Below, piece after piece: positions 6,561 to 9,515 of a DNA stretch of 9,515 bases. Every line of letters starts with the position of its first letter. The first letter of the stretch is position 1. The notes below the pieces were generated by a model, which ran no database searches, had not been told where the DNA came from, and saw only the letters and a list, made by a program, of their open reading frames with translations. The stretch lies in assembly GCA_018830415.1 (NCBI GenBank), contig JAHJSJ010000110.1:1-9515 (forward strand). Reading direction: 5' to 3'. The DNA comes from Alphaproteobacteria bacterium (lineage in GTDB: Bacteria; Pseudomonadota; Alphaproteobacteria; Sphingomonadales; Sphingomonadaceae). The translations under genes were made by a program, and so were the position numbers.

Positions 6561-7328
6561 ATGAACCTTACCCTTCTCGCCGCGGCCGCCGCGGAAGCAG
6601 CGCCTGAAAACAAGTTCGGCTTCGTCGAAGCCATGGAGCAGGGCGGCCCGGTCGCCTGGTCGATCCTTGCCGTGCTGGTCATCATGAGCGTCGGCTCGTT
6701 CTACATTCTGTTCACCAAGCTGTTCGAGCAGAACAAGATCATGCGTCAGCACAAGGCCGTGCAGTCGAGCTTCTGGCGTGCTGCCACCCTCAAGGAAGGC
6801 GCGGCCAAGCTGGAAAAGAACAGCGCGTGGCGCCAGCTCGCAGACGATGCGGTCAAGGCTCAGGAAGAGCATGGCAAGATGACCGACAGCCTCGAATCGC
6901 ATGATTACATGCATGGTTCGCTGCAGCGTTCGGAAGATTCGATCAACGCTGTGCTCGCGGGCGGTCTGCCGTTCCTCGCATCGGTTGGTGCGACCGCGCC
7001 GTTCGTTGGTCTGCTCGGCACGGTGATCGGGATTTACCGCGCGCTCATCAACATCGGGATCGCAGGGTCGGCCTCGATCGACAAGGTCGCTGGCCCGGTC
7101 GGTGAAGCGCTGATCATGACTGCCATCGGTCTGCTGGTCGCTGTGCCTGCGGTGCTTGCGTTCAACTGGCTGCAGTCGCGCAACCGTCGTATCGGCGAAC
7201 TGCTGAGCAGCTTCTCGACCGACATTCTGGCCTTCATCAACTCGAACGGCGCGGTGAAGCCAGCGGTAACCGCTGCTCCGGCGGCCAAGCCTGTTGCCAA
7301 GCCTGTCGCGTCGGGCACCAAGGCCTGA
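6561..7328 (+). CDS. exbB: ExbB / MotA-TolQ-ExbB family proton channel subunit
   Basis: ExbB forms the inner-membrane pentamer through which proton flow, together with ExbD, powers TonB. The 255-residue product has three membrane segments: about 31-52, 131-158 and 179-203. The second contains GATAPFVGLLGTVIGIY and the third GEALIMTAIGLLVAVPAVLAF. The pore-lining threonines of the family correspond to T154 and T187. The large cytoplasmic region lies between the first two segments (53-130). The C-terminal tail after residue 230 is a low-complexity Ala/Pro/Lys/Val stretch, longer than needed for the fold. AGAGGA (6546-6551) nine bases before the ATG supports the start. Genomic linkage to tonB and two exbD genes favours ExbB over TolQ, since no tolR, tolA, tolB or pal is present. 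Confidence 0.95.
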   Translation: MNLTLLAAAAAEAAPENKFGFVEAMEQGGPVAWSILAVLVIMSVGSFYILFTKLFEQNKIMRQHKAVQSSFWRAATLKEGAAKLEKNSAWRQLADDAVKAQEEHGKMTDSLESHDYMHGSLQRSEDSINAVLAGGLPFLASVGATAPFVGLLGTVIGIYRALINIGIAGSASIDKVAGPVGEALIMTAIGLLVAVPAVLAFNWLQSRNRRIGELLSSFSTDILAFINSNGAVKPAVTAAPAAKPVAKPVASGTKA

Positions 7329-7345
7329 TTGCCATTGTCGCAAAC

Positions 7346-7391
7346 CGGCGGGGGTGCCTTTGCTGGTGCTCCCGCCGCTTTACCGGGCGGG
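7346..7391 (+). promoter_or_regulatory. Strong hairpin with an alternative stem between exbB and exbD
   Basis: CGGCGGGGGTGCC (7346-7358) pairs with GGTGCTCCCGCCG (7365-7377). The result is a 13-pair stem with three G-U type wobbles and a six-base loop. The right arm can instead pair through CCCGCC (7371-7376) with GGCGGG (7386-7391), so two mutually exclusive stems exist. There is no T-run, so this is not a standard terminator. In the transcript it may protect the exbB 3' end, pause polymerase, or reduce downstream exbD expression relative to exbB. It sits in the 131-base exbB-exbD gap. Confidence 0.5.
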
Positions 7392-7459
7392 GCTTCTGAC
7401 AAGAACCGACGCCAGTTCGTAATCTTCAAGTCAATATTTTGACAGGCTAGGAATTCACA

Positions 7460-7990
7460 ATGGCGATTTCGACGGGAGGCGGGGGCGATACCCCAATGTC
7501 CGACATCAACACCACGCCGCTGGTGGACGTGATGCTGGTGCTCCTGATCATCTTCCTCATCGCGGTTCCGGTGGCGATTCAGACGATCGAAAAGCTGGAA
7601 ATCCCGGTGTTCGAATCGATCGAATCGAAGGACAAGGTTGAAAACCTGCTCCTCACCGTCAGCACCACCGACGGTGGCGGCCGCAGTGCCGGGGAACCAG
7701 GCTTTAACGGTGCCTCGCGTGAGGGTGACTGCCGGGTCTATTTCAACAACATCACCCCGGTTTCGTCCGAGGAATTGCAGAAGATGGCGTTCGACCGCCT
7801 CGATGCAATCGTCAAGCGGGCGGGTGGGCCTGAAGCCTTGATGGAAAACCCCGATCAGATTCCGCAGGTGCATATCCGCGGCGACGTCAACGCACCGTGG
7901 AAATGCGTGGCGGGCGCGATCTACAATGTTCAAATGGCTGGCTATCCGATCGTTGGGTTCATTTCCAACCCGGTCGAGCCAGGCATCTGA
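7460..7990 (+). CDS. exbD: ExbD/TolR family protein, long form (first ExbD)
   Basis: ExbD sits inside the ExbB pore and uses a membrane aspartate for proton transfer. The 176-residue product has a short cytoplasmic end and one membrane segment with the signature NTTPLVDVMLVLLIIF. D23 corresponds to the essential aspartate (D25 in E. coli ExbD). The periplasmic domain is longer than the usual total of about 140 residues: a Gly/Ser-rich insertion at about 69-90 (TDGGGRSAGEP and on) is followed by GDCRVYF. Cysteine 91, with cysteine 149 (WKCVAGAIYN), could form a disulfide. The domain ends with the typical GYPIVGFISNP. AGGA (7449-7452) lies 7 bases before the ATG. The next gene is a second, shorter exbD 29 bases downstream. 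Confidence 0.94.
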   Translation: MAISTGGGGDTPMSDINTTPLVDVMLVLLIIFLIAVPVAIQTIEKLEIPVFESIESKDKVENLLLTVSTTDGGGRSAGEPGFNGASREGDCRVYFNNITPVSSEELQKMAFDRLDAIVKRAGGPEALMENPDQIPQVHIRGDVNAPWKCVAGAIYNVQMAGYPIVGFISNPVEPGI

Positions 7991-8019
7991 TCCGTCAAGC
8001 AAACTAAGGAGTAACTACC

Positions 8020-8451
8020 ATGGGTATGTCCGGAGGTAAGCTCGACGGCGAACCGATGCTCGACATGAACATGACGCCGCTGATCGACGTTCTGCTCGTT
8101 CTGCTGATCATGTTCATCATTACAATTCCGGTGGCGACCCACTCGGTCGACATCGATCTGCCGCAGCCGGATCCCAATCCGCCGCCGGTGATAATCGAAC
8201 CGGTCAAGAACAAGCTGGTGTTGACCCCGCAGGATCAGATCCTGTGGAACGGTACGGCGATCACCGAAGGCCAGCTGCGCACGATCCTTGCTGAATCCAC
8301 GAAGATGACGCCCGAGCCCGAACTGCAGTTCGAGCCTGAGGCGCTGGCCAGCTACAGCCTGTCGGCGCGTGTCTTGCAGGATATCAAGGTATCGGGCGTG
8401 ACCAAATTCGGGTTTGTCGGCAACGACAAGTATCGCGAATTCGGCAAGTAA
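8020..8451 (+). CDS. exbD: ExbD/TolR family protein, short form (second ExbD)
   Basis: This is a second ExbD paralogue of 143 residues, the standard family length. The membrane segment carries NMTPLIDVLLVLLIMFIITIP with D23 as the proton-carrying aspartate. The periplasmic domain begins with a proline-rich stretch (LPQPDPNPPPVIIEP) and has VLTPQDQILWNGTAI and a GVTKFGFVGND ending, as in the family. It has no cysteines, unlike the first ExbD. AAGGAG (8006-8011), 8 bases before the ATG, is the strongest ribosome-binding site in the cluster. Tandem exbD genes after exbB are known in Xanthomonas and related TonB clusters, where the second copy can be dispensable for iron uptake. Whether that holds here is inference. 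The gene is followed by a strong terminator, so it is the last of the operon. Confidence 0.95.
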   Translation: MGMSGGKLDGEPMLDMNMTPLIDVLLVLLIMFIITIPVATHSVDIDLPQPDPNPPPVIIEPVKNKLVLTPQDQILWNGTAITEGQLRTILAESTKMTPEPELQFEPEALASYSLSARVLQDIKVSGVTKFGFVGNDKYREFGK

Positions 8452-8464
8452 GGCTTGCCCGGCC

Positions 8465-8508
8465 TAGGGGTGCTTTAGGGTGCCCTTAGGTGTGGCTTAG
8501 AGGGGCGC
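8465..8508 (+). repeat. Degenerate 11-bp tandem repeat after the second exbD
   Basis: Four units start with TAG at exactly 11-base steps: TAGGGGTGCTT (8465), TAGGGTGCCCT (8476), TAGGTGTGGCT (8487) and TAGAGGGGCGC (8498). The first three are clearly related; the fourth runs into the terminator stem and is weak. The 11-base period is close to one helical turn. Role unknown; it may be a remnant of local duplication. Confidence 0.4.
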
Positions 8509-8533
8509 TGCGAGGGATCGCGGCGCCCTTTTT
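8503..8533 (+). terminator. Rho-independent terminator of the tonB-exbB-exbD-exbD cluster
   Basis: GGGCGCTGCG (8503-8512) pairs with CGCGGCGCCC (8519-8528) with one wobble pair and a six-base loop (AGGGAT). TTTTT follows at 8529-8533. It lies 51 bases after the second exbD stop and ends the plus-strand transcript. On the minus strand there is no T-run, so it should act mainly on the ton cluster. Confidence 0.88.
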
Positions 8534-8546
8534 GCACCCTGCGCGC

Positions 8547-8566
8547 AATGTTTCACGTGAAACATT
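8547..8566. other. parS: parS centromere-like site (ParB binding site)
   Basis: TGTTTCACGTGAAACA at 8549-8564 equals the canonical bacterial chromosomal parS sequence. Flanking AA/TT bases extend it to a perfect 20-bp palindrome (8547-8566). ParB binds parS and spreads to nearby DNA, and the ParABS system and SMC then segregate the origin region. The site lies between two convergent genes, after the terminator and 18 bases before the helicase stop. Chromosomal parS sites are usually origin-proximal, so the window is probably near oriC. parA and parB are not in the window. A perfect 20-bp match is very unlikely by chance. Confidence 0.93.
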
Positions 8567-8584
8567 TGCGGAACGCGCCGCCTG

Positions 8585-9515
8585 TCAGTCGCCCTCAAGT
8601 GGTGGACCAGGCCGCATCGCCGCCGCGATCAACCCCTCGGCCTCAAGCAGCAATTCATCATCCACCGCGCCTTGCGGCACCGCCTCGCGCCCGATCATGG
8701 TCATCACCGGCACCGCCAGCGGCGACACCCGGTCAAGCGTGACATGCACCAGTTCGCGCTGTGATCGTTCGAGCAAATCCGCCAACCGCCCCACATCGGT
8801 CATCCGCGCCCGCGCATCGGCCCAGGCCGCCTCGATCAACACATGATCGGGCTCGTATTTTCGCAGCACATCGTAGATCAGATCGGTCGAGAAGGTCACT
8901 TGCTTGCCCGTCTTCCGCGTGCCCGGATGCTGGCGTTCGATCAACCCGCTGATCACCGCCACCTCGCGGAAAGCGCGGCGCAACAGGTGGCTTTCTGTCA
9001 CCCATGCGGTGAATTCGTCAGTCAGAATATCGGGCGATAACAGCGGTGCAGGGTCGGCGATCAGCCTCAGCCCCCACACCGCCAGACAGTAATCGTTGGC
9101 GACAAACCCGCCCGGCAACAGCCCGCGATCCTCCATCCGCCGGGTGATCAGCATCCCCAGCGACTGGTTCGCGTTCCAGCCCTCAAACGTATAATAGGCG
9201 GTGTAATGCTTGCCCGCGTGGGGGAAGCTTTCGACCAGCAATTCGCCCGGTGCGGGCAGGCGGCTACGGTAATCCTGCATCTCCAGCCATTCGCGCACAT
9301 CATCGGGAAACCGCCCCCAGCCCGCGCGGTCAGCCAGCATCGCCTGCACCCGCGTGGCAAGATGCGTGGTCAGCGGCAGGCGCAGCCCGCCATAGGACGG
9401 AATGGTGGCGCTTTTCTTCGCAGCACGGACGATCACATCCATATCTTTGATGTTCTCAACCGCAAGGCTCATTCCGGCAAAGAAGAAGGTGTCACCCGGC
9501 GAAAGCTGCGCTGCA
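8585..9515 (-). CDS. Lhr-type ligase-associated DEXH helicase, C-terminal part
   Basis: This is the 3' part, about 310 codons, of a minus-strand gene that continues past the right edge. The frame is open to the window end and reads AAQLSPGDTFFFAG before the internal ATG at 9472, so that ATG is not the start. The sequence matches the C-terminal region of the ligase-associated DNA damage response DEXH helicase family (bacterial Lhr-like). Characteristic are the PGDTFFFAG beta-strand region, the PSYGGLRLPLT segment, TDLIYDVLRKYEPDHVLIEAAW and RVSPLAVPVMTMIGREAV near the end. The helicase motor domains are outside the window. In such genomes it usually neighbours an ATP-dependent DNA ligase, an exonuclease and a phosphoesterase, which may lie to the right. 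It probably unwinds nucleic acid during repair. It is convergent with the ton cluster. Confidence 0.9.
   Translation of the reverse strand, partial: AAQLSPGDTFFFAGMSLAVENIKDMDVIVRAAKKSATIPSYGGLRLPLTTHLATRVQAMLADRAGWGRFPDDVREWLEMQDYRSRLPAPGELLVESFPHAGKHYTAYYTFEGWNANQSLGMLITRRMEDRGLLPGGFVANDYCLAVWGLRLIADPAPLLSPDILTDEFTAWVTESHLLRRAFREVAVISGLIERQHPGTRKTGKQVTFSTDLIYDVLRKYEPDHVLIEAAWADARARMTDVGRLADLLERSQRELVHVTLDRVSPLAVPVMTMIGREAVPQGAVDDELLLEAEGLIAAAMRPGPPLEGD

Noticed and set aside
7436..7445. TTGACA-like sequence before the first exbD as a -35 box
   Set aside because: Too close to the exbD start codon at 7460 to leave room for a -10 element and leader.
7034..8002. Minus-strand frame of 322 codons across exbB and the first exbD
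   Set aside because: It spans two well-supported genes and the gap between them on the other strand, with no start signal or family motifs.
8548..8742. Plus-strand frame beginning MFHVKH
   Set aside because: The start is simply the parS palindrome read as codons, as seen at the N-terminus of some rsmG genes; the rest is antisense to the helicase gene and not RsmG-like.
1..9515. CRISPR arrays, tRNA or rRNA genes, riboswitches
   Set aside because: No regularly spaced repeats, no tRNA-like cloverleaf or rRNA motifs, and no recognisable riboswitch core were seen on either strand by eye.

Overview
The window looks like chromosomal DNA from an alphaproteobacterium of the order Sphingomonadales, probably close to Erythrobacteraceae. 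The reasons are the high GC content (about two thirds in sampled rows of the core genes), the protein style of the tonB-exbB-exbD-exbD cluster, and the glpX and hom proteins. Two stretches are less GC-rich: the left edge (about half GC in one sampled row) and lemA (about 53% in one sampled row).

Layout from left to right. Positions 1-140 are the right end of an IS3-family insertion sequence, with the last 32 codons of its transposase and its terminal inverted repeat. It abuts a headless reading frame (141-319) that looks like a gene cut by the insertion. After about 200 bases with no convincing gene comes glpX (class II fructose-1,6-bisphosphatase, minus strand). Divergent from it is a small exported proline-rich protein (plus strand), then an orphan lemA gene with a good promoter and an 18-bp near-palindrome. 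Convergent with lemA is hom (homoserine dehydrogenase, minus), preceded on the same strand by an unidentified exported protein of about 294 residues.

A 370-base divergent intergenic region then leads into the main module, a complete Ton energy-transduction cluster on the plus strand: tonB, exbB, a long exbD and a short exbD. ExbB and ExbD form the inner-membrane proton channel, and TonB carries the energy to outer-membrane TonB-dependent transporters. The cluster has a strong hairpin between exbB and the first exbD and ends in a strong intrinsic terminator. Just after the terminator is a perfect 20-bp palindrome containing the canonical ParB-binding site parS. It lies in the gap before the convergent 3' part of an Lhr-type, ligase-associated DEXH helicase gene, which runs off the right edge.

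Most of the window is ordinary housekeeping. I do not see a clearly new system. The most informative observations are the perfect parS site (which suggests the origin-proximal part of the chromosome), the two unequal ExbD paralogues with a cysteine-containing insertion in the first, the exbB/exbD intergenic hairpin, and the IS-disrupted locus downstream of glpX.
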